Below are positions 42,079 to 50,191 of a DNA stretch of 64,000 nt, one piece after another; the stretch's first letter is position 1; every line of letters starts with the position of its first letter. This DNA is from Bradyrhizobium lablabi (GTDB lineage: Bacteria > Pseudomonadota > Alphaproteobacteria > Rhizobiales > Xanthobacteraceae). Below the pieces are notes generated by a model. That model was not told the origin of the DNA, did not search any database, and worked only from the letters and a program-made list of their open reading frames with translations. The translations under genes and the position numbers were made by a program. The stretch spans positions 62,001 through 126,000 of the forward strand of contig NZ_JAFCLN010000011.1 in assembly GCF_018129385.1 (NCBI RefSeq), in the 5' to 3' direction.

Positions 42079-42810
42079 TTACACGAGATTGCGGCGATAG
42101 AGCGAAAGCAGCCGCTCCCAATGCCGCTCGGCCGCATCGCGGTCGTAGACCGGACGCTTCGGGAAAGCAAAGCCGTGATGCGTGCCGGGATAGATCTCGA
42201 CCTCGTTGCTGGTGCCCTTCATTCCCACGGACACCTTGTCGATCACTTCCTGCGGCGCATAGACGTCGGTCTCGGCACAGGCGAAGTAGAGCTCGGCCTT
42301 GGTCTTGCTTGCCGCAAGATGCGGCGAGTCCGGCTGATCGGTCGCCAATTGCACGCCATAGACCGAGGCGGCGGCTTTGACGCGATCCGGGAAATGCGTC
42401 GCGGCGTTGATGGCGTAGCGGCCGCTCATGCAGTAGCCGACGGTGCCGATGATCTTTGTGTTGGCGGCCTTCTGCATTTCGGCATAGGCGAGCAGCGCCT
42501 TGGTGTCTTCCATCACAAGGGGAATGCTGAGCGAGCTCATCAGCTCGAACATCCGCTTGCGCTCGGGCGAATTCGGGTCCGGATTGATCGGCCCGATCTC
42601 CATCACGCCGGCGCGGTAATACATGTTCGGCAGCATCACATAGTAGCCGGAGGTGCCGAGCCGCCGCGCCATGTCGCGCAGCTCCTCGCGGATCGCGGGT
42701 GCGTCCATGTAGAAGATGATGACGGGAAACGGCCCGCCGCGCTCAGGATGGGTGATGAAGGTGGTGGTCTTGCCGTCCCTGGTCGGAATATCGATCTGCT
42801 GGTCGATCAT
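42079..42810 (-). CDS. Dienelactone hydrolase family protein
   Basis: A 243-residue alpha/beta hydrolase. The nucleophile elbow is GTVGYCMSGRYA with C127 in place of serine, as in dienelactone hydrolases, followed by the acid residue in FACAETDVYAPQE and the catalytic His in GTHHGFAFPKRP. Substrate uncertain; many homologues act on ester/lactone metabolites. Start at MIDQQIDIP (42810); the longer frame upstream is not family-like. It lies 12 bp upstream of lgt on the same strand. Confidence 0.92.
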   Translation of the reverse strand: MIDQQIDIPTRDGKTTTFITHPERGGPFPVIIFYMDAPAIREELRDMARRLGTSGYYVMLPNMYYRAGVMEIGPINPDPNSPERKRMFELMSSLSIPLVMEDTKALLAYAEMQKAANTKIIGTVGYCMSGRYAINAATHFPDRVKAAASVYGVQLATDQPDSPHLAASKTKAELYFACAETDVYAPQEVIDKVSVGMKGTSNEVEIYPGTHHGFAFPKRPVYDRDAAERHWERLLSLYRRNLV

Positions 42811-42988
42811 GGGGCGCTCGCTGCCTTCGCTGATTCTGTTTTTGGTTTGCGCGTTCAATACGATTGCAAGGAAACCGCAGCATGACAAGAACAGGGCCCG
42901 CATGCCGGACTTGAACGATGCGGCCGGCATCGCCATTTTGCAGGGACGCTTTCTAGCGTGCCATTCGCATCGAGGGGAGTTTCTTGCG

Positions 42989-43267
42989 ATGACCCAGACC
43001 AGCAACCGTTTTTTTGACGAGATCGGCCGCCTGATGAACGACGCCGCCGGCGCTGCTCAGGGCGTCAAGCGCGAGGTCGATTCCGTCATGCGCAACCAGG
43101 CCGAGCGCATCCTGCGCGACCTCGACGTGGTTCAGCGCGAGGAGTTCGAGGCCGTCAAGGAGATGGCGCGGCTGGCGCGCGAGGAGAACGAGGCGCTGAA
43201 GGCGCGGATCGCTGCGCTGGAGGCGAAGCTGGGCGGAGGAGCGGCACCTCCGACGGCGGCGGCATAG
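42989..43267 (+). CDS. UbiK-like accessory factor (BMFP domain)
   Basis: A 92-residue protein with a helical N-terminus (NRFFDEIGRLMNDAAGAAQG) and a C-terminal coiled coil (REEFEAVKEMARLAREENE...LKARIAALEAKLGG), the pattern of BMFP/YqiC/UbiK proteins that assist late ubiquinone biosynthesis and fuse membranes in vitro. GAGGGGAG lies before the ATG. Divergent from the dienelactone hydrolase gene. Confidence 0.88.
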   Translation: MTQTSNRFFDEIGRLMNDAAGAAQGVKREVDSVMRNQAERILRDLDVVQREEFEAVKEMARLAREENEALKARIAALEAKLGGGAAPPTAAA

Positions 43268-43292
43268 GCACGTACGGCAACACGTCGCGTTG

Positions 43293-43380
43293 TCGTCATG
43301 GCCGGGCTTGACCCGGCCATCCATCCTCTACCGAAAGCGCTCTTTTCGTGATGGATGCCCGGGTCAAGCCCGGGCATCAC
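43293..43380. repeat. Palindromic repeat, GTCATGGCCGGGCTTGACCCGGCCATCC family
   Basis: GTCATGGCCGGGCTTGACCC and GGATGCCCGGGTCAAGCCCG with CATCAC: arms are themselves hairpins. Smaller relatives lie at 44918-44949, 47723-47753 and 49068-49098. Confidence 0.75.
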
Positions 43381-43477
43381 GAGCAGGGCATTTTCCTTGT
43401 CATTTCCGGACTTTGGAGCTAAAAGCCCGCCACGTCCGCGGCCCCCGCACCCCTGGAGGCTTGCTGTGGACCAGGCA

Positions 43478-43506
43478 ATAGGCCGCGTTGCGGCCTATAT
43501 TCTTTT
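43478..43506 (+). terminator. Hairpin with T-tract in the rplY leader
   Basis: ATAGGCCGC (43478-43486), loop GTT, GCGGCCTAT (43490-43498), then ATTCTTTT. It has the form of an intrinsic terminator and stands only 30 bp before the rplY start, so it could be a leader attenuator or the end of an upstream transcript such as ubiK. Confidence 0.6.
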
Positions 43507-43527
43507 ACAAAACAAGGACTTAACGCT

Positions 43528-44271
43528 ATGGCGACCGTCATGGAATTGAAGGCGACTGCGCGTCCGAAGAGCGGCAAGGGGGCCGCCCGGGCAGAGCGTC
43601 GCGCCGGGAGAGTTCCCGGAGTGATCTACGGCAACAACCAGCCCCCGGTGACCATCTCGGTCAACGACCGCGAACTGCGCCAGCGCATCCTCGCCGGCCG
43701 CTTCCTCACCACGATTTACGACATCGATCTCGAGGGCAAGAAGCACCGCGTGATTCCGCGCGACTTCCATCTCGATCCTGTCAGAGACTTCCCGCTGCAT
43801 GTCGATTTCATGCGGCTCGGCGAAGGCGCGACCATCCGCATCAGCGTGCCGCTGCATGTGGTCAACTCGGAAACCGCTCCGGGCGTCAAGCGCGGCGGTA
43901 CCGTCAACGTCGTCGCCCACGCGCTCGATCTGGAGTGCTCGGTCGACAACATCCCGCAATATATCGAGGCCGACGCCAGCGGGCTCGAGATCGGCTACTC
44001 GCTGCATCTGACCGACATCAAGCTTCCCGCGGGCGTGAAGTCGCTGACGCGCGAGGACGCGACGCTGGTCACCATCGTGCCGCCCTCCGGTTACGCCGAA
44101 GAACAGCGCGCTGCTGCGGCGGCTGCGGCTGGCGGTACGGCTGCTCCCGCGGCGGGTGCTGCTGCGGCGGCTCCGGCGGCGGGTGCTGCTCCGGCTGCGC
44201 CTGCGGCGGGTGCTGCGGCTCCGGCGGCAGGTGCGAAGGCACCGGCCGGTGGCGGCGACAAGAAGAAATAA
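43528..44271 (+). CDS. rplY: 50S ribosomal protein L25/general stress protein Ctc
   Basis: A 247-residue protein of the long (CTC/TL5) L25 type that binds 5S rRNA. The N-terminal L25 domain (about 1-95: ATARPKSGKGAARAERRAGR, VPGVIYGNN) is followed by the TL5 beta domain (about 100-190: DFMRLGEGATIRISVPLHVV, VEDASG-like EADASGLEIGYSLH). The final 55 residues are an almost pure Ala/Pro/Gly tail ending in GGGDKKK, probably disordered. CAAGGACTT precedes the ATG. It heads rplY-pth-ychF, a conserved alphaproteobacterial order. Confidence 0.96.
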   Translation: MATVMELKATARPKSGKGAARAERRAGRVPGVIYGNNQPPVTISVNDRELRQRILAGRFLTTIYDIDLEGKKHRVIPRDFHLDPVRDFPLHVDFMRLGEGATIRISVPLHVVNSETAPGVKRGGTVNVVAHALDLECSVDNIPQYIEADASGLEIGYSLHLTDIKLPAGVKSLTREDATLVTIVPPSGYAEEQRAAAAAAAGGTAAPAAGAAAAAPAAGAAPAAPAAGAAAPAAGAKAPAGGGDKKK

Positions 44272-44297
44272 GCTGACTCGGCAGGAGATGCCGCGTC

Positions 44298-44909
44298 ATG
44301 CGCCTGTTTGTCGGCCTCGGTAATCCCGGCACGAAATACGCCGAGAACCGGCACAACATCGGGTTCATGGCGGTCGACGAGATCGCGCGGCGTCATGGTT
44401 TTGCACCATGGCGCCGCCGCTTTCAGGGCGAGACCTCGGAAGGCACGCTCGACCGCGAGCGCGTCGTGCTGCTCAAGCCCACTACCTACATGAACGAATC
44501 CGGCCGCGCCGTGCAGGAAGCCGCCAACTTCTACAAGGTCGCGGCAGGCGACATCACCGTGTTCCAGGACGAGCTCGAGCTGCCGGCGGCGAAGGTGCGC
44601 GTCAAGATCGGCGGCGGTATCGCCGGCCACAACGGCCTGCGCTCGATCTCTTCGCATATCGGCAACGACTATCGCCGCGTGCGGCTCGGTATCGGTCATC
44701 CCGGTATCAAGGAACTGGTGCATCACCACGTGCTGTCAGATTTCTCCAAAGCCGACCGGCCGTGGGTGGAGGCGCTGTGCCAGGCGGTGGCGGACAATGC
44801 CGGGCTGCTGGCGGCGGGGCACGACTCCTCGTTCCAGAACAAGGTGCACCTGACGCTACAGGCCAAGGGATTTTTGGACAAAGGCGAAGGCGGAGAGAAG
44901 CAGAATTAG
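44298..44909 (+). CDS. pth: Peptidyl-tRNA hydrolase
   Basis: A 203-residue enzyme that releases peptides from dropped-off peptidyl-tRNA. Seen: LFVGLGNPGTKYAENRHNIG (with the catalytic His), KPTTYMNESGRAVQ, VFQDELELPAAKVRVKIGGG (catalytic Asp), GHNGLRSISSHIG. Second gene of rplY-pth-ychF, 26 bp after rplY. Confidence 0.97.
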   Translation: MRLFVGLGNPGTKYAENRHNIGFMAVDEIARRHGFAPWRRRFQGETSEGTLDRERVVLLKPTTYMNESGRAVQEAANFYKVAAGDITVFQDELELPAAKVRVKIGGGIAGHNGLRSISSHIGNDYRRVRLGIGHPGIKELVHHHVLSDFSKADRPWVEALCQAVADNAGLLAAGHDSSFQNKVHLTLQAKGFLDKGEGGEKQN

Positions 44910-44917
44910 CTCTCCGC

Positions 44918-44949
44918 CGTCATGCCCGGCACGAGCCCGGCCATGACGA
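44918..44949. repeat. Short palindrome CCGTCATGCCCGGCACGAGCCCGGCCATGACG
   Basis: CGTCATG-CCCGG...CCGG-CATGACG between pth and ychF; a minimal member of the CATGCCCGGG repeat family. Confidence 0.6.
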
Positions 44950-44972
44950 CGAATGGGAATACAGAGGACGAA

Positions 44973-46070
44973 ATGGGATTCAAATGCGGGATTGTCGGGT
45001 TGCCCAATGTTGGCAAGTCGACGCTGTTCAACGCGCTGACCGAGACGGCGGCGGCGCAGGCGGCGAATTATCCGTTCTGCACCATCGAGCCGAATGTCGG
45101 CGAGGTGGCGGTGCCCGACCCGCGGCTCGACAAGCTGTCGGAAATCGCAAAATCCGCGCAGATCATTCCGACCCGCCTGACCTTCGTCGATATCGCCGGC
45201 CTCGTGCGCGGCGCATCGAAGGGGGAAGGTCTCGGCAACCAGTTTCTTGCCACCATCCGTGAGGTCGACGCGGTTGCGCATGTCGTGCGCTGCTTCGAGG
45301 ACTCCGACATCACCCATGTCGAGGGCAAGATCGCGCCGCTCGCCGATATCGAGACCATCGAAACCGAACTGATGCTGGCCGATCTCGACTCGCTGGAGAA
45401 GCGTGTCGACAATCTTTCCAAGAAAGCCAAGGGCAACGACAAGGACGCCAAGGAACAGCTCGAACTCGTCAACCGCGCGCTGGTACTGCTGCGCGAAGGT
45501 AAGCCGGCGCGGTTTCTCGAACGCAAGCCGGAGGAAGAGCGCGCGTTCCGCATGCTGGGCCTGTTGACGTCGAAGCCGGTACTTTACGTCTGCAATGTCG
45601 AGGAAGGTTCGGCGAAGGACGGCAACAGCTTTTCGAAGCAGGTGTTCGAACACGCCAAGAAAGAGGGCGCCGTCGCCGTCGTTATCTCCGCAAAGATCGA
45701 ATCCGAGATCGCGACCCTGTCGCGCGAGGAGCGTGCCGAGTTTCTCGAGACACTGGGGCTCGAAGAGGCCGGGCTCGATCGCCTGATCCGCGCGGGCTAC
45801 GAACTGTTGCACCTCATCACCTATTTCACGGTGGGCCCGAAAGAGGCGCGCGCCTGGACCATCGACCGCGGCACCAAGGCGCCGGCAGCGGCCGGCGTCA
45901 TCCATACCGATTTCGAGAAGGGTTTTATCCGCGCCGAGACGATCGCCTTTTCCGACTATGTCGCGCTCAACGGCGAAGCCGGCGCGCGCGATGCCGGCAA
46001 GCTGCGGCTGGAAGGCAAGGAATACGTCGTCGCCGACGGCGACGTGATGCATTTCCGGTTCAATACGTAA
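44973..46070 (+). CDS. ychF: Redox-regulated ATPase YchF
   Basis: A 365-residue OBG-family P-loop protein: G1 IVGLPNVGKSTLFNAL, switch NYPFCTIEPNVGEVAV, G3 DIAGLVRGASKGEGLGNQF, and a non-canonical G4 (CNVEE in place of NKxD), which explains ATP rather than GTP preference. A helical coiled-coil insertion and the C-terminal TGS domain (LITYFTVGPKEARAWTIDRG) follow. It binds ribosomes and modulates translation in stress. Start at MGFKCGIVG with GAGGACG upstream. Confidence 0.96.
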   Translation: MGFKCGIVGLPNVGKSTLFNALTETAAAQAANYPFCTIEPNVGEVAVPDPRLDKLSEIAKSAQIIPTRLTFVDIAGLVRGASKGEGLGNQFLATIREVDAVAHVVRCFEDSDITHVEGKIAPLADIETIETELMLADLDSLEKRVDNLSKKAKGNDKDAKEQLELVNRALVLLREGKPARFLERKPEEERAFRMLGLLTSKPVLYVCNVEEGSAKDGNSFSKQVFEHAKKEGAVAVVISAKIESEIATLSREERAEFLETLGLEEAGLDRLIRAGYELLHLITYFTVGPKEARAWTIDRGTKAPAAAGVIHTDFEKGFIRAETIAFSDYVALNGEAGARDAGKLRLEGKEYVVADGDVMHFRFNT

Positions 46071-46094
46071 AGGGATGCTGCTCCGCGCCTAACT

Positions 46095-46268
46095 CGTCAT
46101 GCCCCGCCACCCGGTCCGGCCTCTGGCCGGCCGGATGACAGGCTCCGGCGGGGCATCCAGTCGCCGCGGCTTCTCGGTTTGATCGCTGACGTCTCTGGAA
46201 TACTGGATCATCCGCCGGAGCCTGTCATCGGGCGGCCATTCGGCCGACCCGGTGGCGGATGATGACGG
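46095..46268. repeat. Palindromic repeat with CGTCATGCCC...GATGATGACGG ends
   Basis: CGTCATGCCCCGCCACCCGG...GACAGGCTCCGGCGGG at the left is mirrored by ATCCGCCGGAGCCTGTCATC and ACCCGGTGGCGGATGATGACG at the right. It is the longest repeat of this style in the window and separates convergent ychF and DUF4282 genes. Confidence 0.75.
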
Positions 46269-46275
46269 ACGAGGA

Positions 46276-46569
46276 CTAATGCATCCCGCCCTGATCGCGG
46301 ATGGCGCCGAGGTGCTCGTTGATGCGGAACACGATCAGGATGAATTCGGCGGCGATGCGCGAGAACACGATGCCGACGATCACGCCGGCAATCGATGACA
46401 GCAGCACGATGAACCCGCCGAACGGGCTGATCGCCATGGCGGCGAGACCGGAAAAGATGCCGGAAATGCCGAACAGCACGATCAGGCCGATCACCAGCCA
46501 GTAGAACGTCTTGATGATCGTGGGCGTGATGAAGCGGTCCCACTGAAACAGATCCTGAAAATCGAACAT
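46276..46569 (-). CDS. DUF4282 domain-containing membrane protein
   Basis: A 97-residue protein with the DUF4282 start FDFQDLFQWDRFITPTIIKT and two TM helices (FYWLVIGLIVLFGISGIFSG; FIVLLSSIAGVIVGIVFSRI) followed by the conserved EFILIVFRINEHL. Function unknown. Start at MFDFQD (46569); an upstream ATG at 46608 adds unlikely residues. Confidence 0.9.
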   Translation of the reverse strand: MFDFQDLFQWDRFITPTIIKTFYWLVIGLIVLFGISGIFSGLAAMAISPFGGFIVLLSSIAGVIVGIVFSRIAAEFILIVFRINEHLGAIRDQGGMH

Positions 46570-46764
46570 CGTCGTTCCCCCAGCTATTCGAAGATAGGTC
46601 GTGTCCAACGCGGCTGCTGCCTAGCCCTGAAAACGATCCCGGACAAGGCGCAAAACGGTACCGGCGGGTGATGCTCGCCGGGGCGTAAGCCATGCAGACA
46701 GCCGGGTTGAGATTGCCGCAAATAACGGCCACAATCGGGCTTCCTCACCTCATTTTCCCCAATC

Positions 46765-47223
46765 ATGACAACACTGACATTCGAAGATTTTCCGCCGGGC
46801 CGTTTCGGGACCTTCGGGCCGCGCCGCGTGACGCGCGACGAAATCATCGCTTTCGCCTCGGAATTCGATCCGCAGCCGATGCATCTCGACGAGGAGGCGG
46901 CGAAACGGTCGATGCTGAACGGCCTTTCCGGCTCCGGTTGGCATCTCTGCTCGCTGATGATGCGCATGCTGTTCGACGGCTTTATCGGCCGCACCGCCTC
47001 GCTCGGTTCGCCCGGCGTCAACGAGATGCGCTGGCTGGCGCCGCTGCGGCCCGATGACGAATTGACGCTGGAGGTGGATGTGACGGAGGCGCGGGTCTCG
47101 AACAGCCGTCCCGAAACCGGCATCGTCACGTTCAAGGGCACGGTCCGCAACGCCAGCGGGCAGGCGCTCGGCGAGATGGTGTCGCCGATCATCGTCAGGC
47201 GGCGTGACGGCGGAGCGGCCTGA
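46765..47223 (+). CDS. MaoC family dehydratase (first of a tandem pair)
   Basis: A 152-residue hotdog protein: RRVTRDEIIAFASEFDPQPM then HLDEEAAKRSMLNGLSGSGW contains the Asp/His pair of the hydratase-type catalytic motif, then LGSPGVNEMRWLAPLRPDDE. Members hydrate enoyl-CoA. Its stop overlaps the next gene by one base (TGATG), so the two are coupled and may form a heteromeric enzyme. Confidence 0.92.
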   Translation: MTTLTFEDFPPGRFGTFGPRRVTRDEIIAFASEFDPQPMHLDEEAAKRSMLNGLSGSGWHLCSLMMRMLFDGFIGRTASLGSPGVNEMRWLAPLRPDDELTLEVDVTEARVSNSRPETGIVTFKGTVRNASGQALGEMVSPIIVRRRDGGAA

Positions 47224-47702
47224 TGCGCTTCTTCGAGGACATGGAGATCGGCGCTCATCGCGAGATCGGCTCGTTCACCTTCACGGCCGAGAACATCAAG
47301 ACATTCGCCGGGCAATTCGATCCGCAGCGCTTTCACCTCGACGCGGAGGAGGGGCGCAACTCGCTGTTCGGCGGGCTCGCGGCCTCGGGCTGGCATGTCG
47401 GCTGCGTCTGCATGAAGCTTTTGGTCGCCGACGGGCAGCGCGCGATCAGGGAAGCGATGGCGCGCGGCGAGCAGGTCGCGGTATGGGGGCCGTCGCCCGG
47501 CTTTCGCGAATTGCGCTGGATCCGGCCGGTGCTGGCGGGCGACACGATCAGCTTTTCGAGCAGGGTCGAGAGCAAGCGCGTTTCGGACTCGCGGCCGGGC
47601 TGGGGCATCTTGCAGGCCCGCAACACCGGCACCAACCAGCGCGGCGAGGACGTGTATTCCATGCTGGCGACCGCCTTCGTGCCGCGGCGGTCGGCGGATT
47701 AA
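47223..47702 (+). CDS. MaoC family dehydratase (second of a tandem pair)
   Basis: A 159-residue hotdog protein similar to its neighbour: FTFTAENIKTFAGQFDPQRF then HLDAEEGRNSLFGGLAASGW, GFRELRWIRPVLAGDTISFS. Both catalytic-like residues are kept. GGCGGAGCGGCC supplies the ribosome site. The pair probably acts on an unsaturated acyl-CoA; substrate unknown. Confidence 0.92.
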   Translation: MRFFEDMEIGAHREIGSFTFTAENIKTFAGQFDPQRFHLDAEEGRNSLFGGLAASGWHVGCVCMKLLVADGQRAIREAMARGEQVAVWGPSPGFRELRWIRPVLAGDTISFSSRVESKRVSDSRPGWGILQARNTGTNQRGEDVYSMLATAFVPRRSAD

Positions 47703-47722
47703 CGCGCGTCCCATTCTCTCGT

Positions 47723-47753
47723 CGTCATGCCCGGGTCGAGCCCGGCAATGACG
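47723..47753. repeat. Short palindrome CGTCATGCCCGGGTCGAGCCCGGCAATGACG
   Basis: Member of the CATGCCCGGG repeat family directly downstream of the second MaoC gene. Confidence 0.6.
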
Positions 47754-47891
47754 GACTGGATTTGGTTAGCGGCCCGCGCCGGGATTCCATCGATGTTTAC
47801 CAAGCCGCGAAGCGATCCAGTTCCGCTAACGCATTTTGAACTTTCTGCCTGCGATAACCGACACAGGGGAAGAACTCGGCTGGGGAACACC

Positions 47892-48050
47892 ATGGCGGAT
47901 CGCAGCGCATTGCAATTGGTCGGCTTTATCTTCGCAACCGTCACGCTTTCGGTGATGCTGGTCACCGGCATGGTCGTGAAGGGGTATGCCGATGGCGCCT
48001 ATACGCTGGAAAACGCGGCCGTCGCCAGCCGCACGCTTACGGTTCGCTAA
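47892..48050 (+). CDS. Small membrane protein (52 residues)
   Basis: Begins MADRSALQLVGFIFATVTLS and has one clear TM helix (LVGFIFATVTLSVMLVTGMV) followed by a short KGYADGAYTLENAAVASRT tail. GGGGAA stands before the ATG. Unrecognised; the composition is that of a real small inner-membrane protein. It converges with another small membrane protein gene at 48090. Confidence 0.65.
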   Translation: MADRSALQLVGFIFATVTLSVMLVTGMVVKGYADGAYTLENAAVASRTLTVR

Positions 48051-48089
48051 CCGTAGCGATCGGCGCGCCAGGATGCTGCGCGCACAGGG

Positions 48090-48227
48090 TTAATTGCTGT
48101 AGATCAGCGTCATCACCGCGATCGCGGCAATCAGCAGCCCGACAAACCGGATAATCAGCGTCTTCATGCTGCGGTGAGACATCCGCATCGGGAGCGGATT
48201 GGCATTGTCCGAACGAGTGCTATCCAT
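48090..48227 (-). CDS. Small membrane protein (45 residues)
   Basis: ATG at 48227, TAA at 48090. A polar N-terminus (MDSTRSDNANPLPMRMSHRS) is followed by a single TM helix (LIIRFVGLLIAAIAVMTLIY) to the C-terminus. GGGGGA lies about ten bases upstream of the start. Unrecognised. Its 3' end faces the end of the small gene at 47892-48050, 39 bp away. Confidence 0.55.
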   Translation of the reverse strand: MDSTRSDNANPLPMRMSHRSMKTLIIRFVGLLIAAIAVMTLIYSN

Positions 48228-48331
48228 CGAAACAATATCCCCCGAGAACACGACGCCCGCATGAACAGCCCGTCATTGGTCGCGGCGTGCGGCAATAAAG
48301 TTCAAATCAAAATCCGGCGTTTTATTTTTTT

Positions 48332-48401
48332 GAGCATGATCTCCGCGCAAACGCCTCGCGTCTGTCGCAGGGAAAACCGGGCCCACTTCCGGATCATGCT
48401 T
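48332..48401. repeat. Dispersed palindromic repeat, GCATGATCC family
   Basis: GAGCATGATCTCCGCGCAAA...CCGGATCATGCTT, longer than other copies because of an inserted hairpin (ACGCCTCGCG...). It is preceded by TTTATTTTTTT, so together they may end transcription. Confidence 0.65.
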
Positions 48402-48463
48402 CAGTGAGCAAAGCCGCCGCTCTTCCCTGACGGAAGGGCGGCGGCCATTGCATTCTTTTCCCG

Positions 48464-48898
48464 TCAGCTGTTGCGTAGCCCGTCGGCGGCGCGCTTCCAC
48501 TGCGTGACGTTGTCGGCGATCATGCGGGTGGATTTCATCGCGGCTTGGCTGAGCTGGGCGTAGCCGGAAATCTCGCGCTGGACACGCTGGCCTTCGGCAT
48601 GCAGCAGGTCGCGCAGGCTTTCCAGTTCCGAAATCAGTTTTTCGATTTCCGCGAGCGAGGTGCCGGCGACGCGCTGGATCAGCGAATTGACGCTGTTGAC
48701 GGTGGCTTCGCTGGAATCCTGCGCCGGCGCATGATGCGGCGCGGTTTCCTGGCTGACGACCTGCGGCCGGCGCAGATAGGCGATGTCGTTGCGAACGAAC
48801 TCGCGGATCCCGGCCTCGACCTCGGAGGCGGCGTCGATGTTGTTGTCGCTGTCGGCCTCGTTGGAGTCCATCTGTTCGGAGCGAATGGTGGCGTTCAT
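48464..48898 (-). CDS. Hypothetical protein with helical C-terminal half
   Basis: A 144-residue soluble protein. The acidic N-terminus (MNATIRSEQMDSNEADSDNN) is followed by a helical region with coiled-coil character (TSLAEIEKLISELESLRDLL, AEGQRVQREISGYAQLSQAA). No signal peptide or TM. AAGGAAAT precedes the ATG. The helical half loosely recalls phasin-like proteins but I would not assign that. Confidence 0.75.
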   Translation of the reverse strand: MNATIRSEQMDSNEADSDNNIDAASEVEAGIREFVRNDIAYLRRPQVVSQETAPHHAPAQDSSEATVNSVNSLIQRVAGTSLAEIEKLISELESLRDLLHAEGQRVQREISGYAQLSQAAMKSTRMIADNVTQWKRAADGLRNS

Positions 48899-49067
48899 CG
48901 GCTATTTCCTTGTGTTCGCGTTGGCGCGAGCGCGGACGTCCCCCGCACGACGAAAGTCAAAGCTATTGCATCTGTGCTGCCGATTTTGACCGCATCTGGG
49001 CCGATCTGCGGCAATGGTGGTGCATTAGTGAGGGTAGGGGTTGTTGCCTGAAAAGGGTGCTTTCTCA

Positions 49068-49098
49068 GTCATGGCCGGGCTTGTCCCGGCCATGACGA
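49068..49098. repeat. Short palindrome TCATGGCCGGGCTTGTCCCGGCCATGA
   Basis: Member of the CATGCCCGGG/CATGGCCGGG repeat family between two minus-strand genes, downstream of the exported protein gene at 49119. Confidence 0.6.
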
Positions 49099-49118
49099 CC
49101 AGCAATCCGAGTGAGCCG

Positions 49119-50018
49119 CTACCAGCTCTTCTTGAAGCCTGCGGAAATGCTCTTGTTGGTGGCGCCGGAGGAGGTCTCGCCGATCGAGCCGGACACCGTC
49201 ACGCCGTCGAACAGTTTCTGCTCCGCGCCGAATTTGCGCAGCCATCTGTCGTCGGTAGTCGAGAGGGTCTGGCCGGCGATGAAGCTGGTGCCGGTGTCGG
49301 TGATGCTGAGCCTTGCCGACTGGTCGGTCTCGTACGTGCGCGAGGGATGGCCGATGGTGCCGGGCACGGGAATGCCCTGCTGGATCACGTTGTAGCCGTT
49401 CTGAAGGGTCAGCGAATATTGCTCGGTCAGCGGCACCGCCTTGGTCAGCGACGTGCCGATCCTGCCCTGGTCCGATCCGGGATCGACGCGGGCCTCGATC
49501 GAGGTCCTGTCCCAGATCGAGCCGACGCCGGGCGCGGTCGCCGCCGCCCAGGCGCTGCCGGACGATTGCGAGGGCGCGGCGTCCGGCGCAAATTTTTGCC
49601 GCAGCACGTCCGCGCTGGTGGCGTTTTGCGGCTGGTTGACCACCGTCATATCGGCGCCGATGCGGGTATCCCAGAACGGGGTCAGCGACTGTTTCACCGT
49701 CACCGCCGAGGTGCCGTTGGCTTCCCGGTTCGACGACCAGGAGCTGTCGTTGCTGGCGGTGGCGTTCGGGGCGCTGCGCGCCTTCGGCGTGGCAAGGCTC
49801 AGCGTCGATGCGTCGACATCGAGCAGGCTCCAGTCGAGATTCTCGGGGGCGACGTCGGTCTTGTCGACCTCGCCGGCGTCGGCGGCGGCTTCTTCCGGCG
49901 CTTCCGCGGCCTTATCGGCGGGCGGCGTCTGCGCATGGGCGGACAGGATGACGCCCAAACTGAAGCCGGCGGCCAGTAATAGCCGCCGATGCCGCTTTCC
50001 TGCTGTCTTGAAACTCAT
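49119..50018 (-). CDS. Exported protein, possible outer-membrane beta-structure
   Basis: A 299-residue precursor with signal peptide (HRRLLLAAGFSLGVILSAHA), an acidic Ala/Glu-rich stretch (APEEAAADAGEVDKTDVAPE), then repeated polar-aromatic beta strands (WDTRIGADMTVVNQPQNATS; YSLTLQNGYNVIQQG; FIAGQTLSTTDDRWLRKFGA) and a C-terminal Trp (ISAGFKKSW), as in outer-membrane barrels. Not recognised as a named family. Start at MSFKTAGKRH (50018). Confidence 0.75.
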   Translation of the reverse strand: MSFKTAGKRHRRLLLAAGFSLGVILSAHAQTPPADKAAEAPEEAAADAGEVDKTDVAPENLDWSLLDVDASTLSLATPKARSAPNATASNDSSWSSNREANGTSAVTVKQSLTPFWDTRIGADMTVVNQPQNATSADVLRQKFAPDAAPSQSSGSAWAAATAPGVGSIWDRTSIEARVDPGSDQGRIGTSLTKAVPLTEQYSLTLQNGYNVIQQGIPVPGTIGHPSRTYETDQSARLSITDTGTSFIAGQTLSTTDDRWLRKFGAEQKLFDGVTVSGSIGETSSGATNKSISAGFKKSW

Positions 50019-50097
50019 AGCCCCGCCCGCTGCCAGTCGCGCACATATGCGTTCATTCTGGCGCAAAATTGTGGCGGGGCCATTTCAACTCTTTGTT

Positions 50098-50191
50098 GAG
50101 CATGACCTTTCACGCCAACGCTTCGCGTTTGCCGCAGGGAATGCCGGTAACCCGCCTTGGGCTACGCGGCCCTTCGGGTCCGGATCGTGCT
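50098..50191. repeat. Degenerate GCATGATCC-family repeat
   Basis: GAGCATGACCTTTCACGCCA...CGGGTCCGGATCGTGCTTC with an inserted GC-rich stem; sits between minus-strand genes. Confidence 0.5.
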
